This document shows positions 62,899 to 64,000 of a DNA stretch of 64,000 nucleotides, in pieces (the stretch's first letter is position 1; the number at the start of each line of letters is the position of its first letter). The notes under the pieces are model-generated. The model searched no databases, had not been told where the DNA came from, and saw nothing but the letters and a program-made list of their open reading frames with translations. Position numbers and translations under genes: made by a program. This DNA is from Ectocarpus siliculosus (Eukaryota > Sar > Phaeophyceae > Ectocarpales > Ectocarpaceae), in NCBI GenBank assembly GCA_000310025.1, contig FN649728.1, forward strand, positions 4,759,129 through 4,823,128, given 5' to 3'.

Positions 62899-63937
62899 CC
62901 TGCAAAGAGAAGGTAGCCTGTGAGTGTACCCGATAAAGGACTGACTGCTCACGGGAGGACAAATCCGTTGACTTGAGAATGTTTGATCCTGACCCCACTG
63001 TTTTGCACGCCTTGGCTAAACGGACTACAGCTTCCCTCCCACCTTGCTTTCCTTTCCGCTAGGTGATCAGCACAAAGGTTTCTGGGTCGCTCACAGCGTA
63101 CAGCACCAGTTTTCCATGCGCTCTGACTCGAATTACCACCGACACGTGCAGACTGTTATGTACAAGACCACAGCAGCGCTACCTTAGACTACACGTACAT
63201 GTGCACACCGAGCCACTTCATCTTAGAACATGCACGCAACAGCAACGAAGGATGTTTCTATTGCTACGCGCGGCGGTGTTCCTCTTCTCGGCACGAAAAG
63301 ATGTGAGGAGTACCTCATTCGGTGTAAACACCCAGATCAACCATTAAGCACCAAGAGTGTGCTGCTGCTCTCTACAAGTACTTTGTAGTGCGCCGTAGGT
63401 GACAAAGATACCACACCCCCTGCACCGATCATCAAAGCTTGACTGCTTCACGACGAAGAGGACACGTAAATGACACAATGCGTTTTCGGAAAGCTCGCGA
63501 TGAGACGGGTGCAACGCCGCCATCTGCGGAACCACAACATGTACTTCAGCTGTAGAGAAAATCGAGCTTTGAGTCAATCCAGAGGGTGTGATGTCTTGTG
63601 TCACGCACGGCGGTAGTACATACGGAGTAGATGGATGTCCTTTTCAGCGGTAGCGACATGACGCCGAACGACGATATTGAGATAGCCATGCACAGAGATA
63701 ATCGAGACAATTATAACTGACGTTGGGGGCCAGATACTAAGTGTTGGTGCAACACTTGCAGTTGGGCAAAGGTGCGCGTGTTTGGACACCGTGTGTGTGT
63801 TCTTCGTGCTCCGGCTCTAGACACCCGTTTTTCTCGTTACAGAATGCGCTGACAAATTAAACTGGCAGCAACAATGTGGGACAAAAGAATACAACGTACG
63901 CCGTACCCAACGGCATATCCGAAAGGACGACACTCAC
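62899..63937. other. Upstream of UNC50, no firm gene
   Basis: No family recognised. A - strand frame at 63560-63344 opens after a good acceptor (TTTTCTCTACAG) with EVHVVVPQMAALHPSHREL. It is in phase with the possible exon at 63938-64000 but has no recognisable domain. Confidence 0.3.
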
Positions 63938-64000
63938 GTGCAAAGAACTGGGCCTCCTCAACAGCTTCCAGCAGAAGCACACGCGACTATCGCAGAGAGG
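63938..64000 (-). CDS. Possible partial exon running off the window
   Basis: The - strand reads VLLLEAVEEAQFFA up to a strong GTGAGT donor at 63938. The LLxEAxxxAxFF pattern recalls the end of BTB/T1 domains in KCTD-type proteins. The same frame has a TAG only ~20 bases upstream, so a very close acceptor would be required. Weak evidence. Confidence 0.2.

Overview
The window looks like nuclear DNA of an intron-rich photosynthetic stramenopile, most likely a brown alga of the Ectocarpus type. Support for this: all genes are split by GT-AG introns averaging roughly 350-860 bp; GC is near 50%; one protein has a bipartite plastid presequence of the secondary-plastid kind (signal peptide followed by a Phe-containing cleavage motif); and the proteome mix is that of a walled alga. 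The genus is inference. The first ~250 bases are homopolymer noise typical of a contig end.

Layout. 1-5043: no gene, but a complete 763-bp non-autonomous hAT-like element at 2867-3629. 5044-8762 (-): secreted AA15-like lytic polysaccharide monooxygenase with two C-terminal CBM1 modules. 10137-10627: large inverted repeat. 11594-16970 (-): plastid-targeted single-stranded DNA-binding protein. 20120-35705 (-): 23-exon fusion of a PP2C phosphatase, two cyclic-nucleotide-binding domains and an AGC-type kinase domain that has lost its catalytic residues. 35706-40846: gene-poor, with an inverted-repeat element and a tandem duplication. 40880-45075 (+): a predicted GHKL-type ATPase joined through an acidic linker to a C-terminal HExxH zincin, mostly in one 2.8-kb exon. 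46702-47006 (-): mS38/COX24-type mitoribosomal protein, with a possible first exon at 49149-49431. 52148-56837 (+): CTDSPL2-like FCP1/SCP phosphatase. 58627-62898 (-): UNC50 Golgi membrane protein. 63938-64000: possible partial exon.

The genes do not form a pathway; they are independent housekeeping, signalling and cell-wall genes. I joined exons by matching splice sites, reading phase and protein-family conservation; in the five complete multi-exon models (monooxygenase, SSB, PP2C fusion, CTDSPL2-like, UNC50) the summed exon length is divisible by three and every junction keeps frame. Gene orientation also shows in base composition: the sense strand is G/T-rich across introns and probable 3' UTRs, and the switch points between convergent genes are visible by eye. 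The two observations most worth following are the PP2C/cyclic-nucleotide/pseudokinase fusion and the ATPase-zincin fusion.
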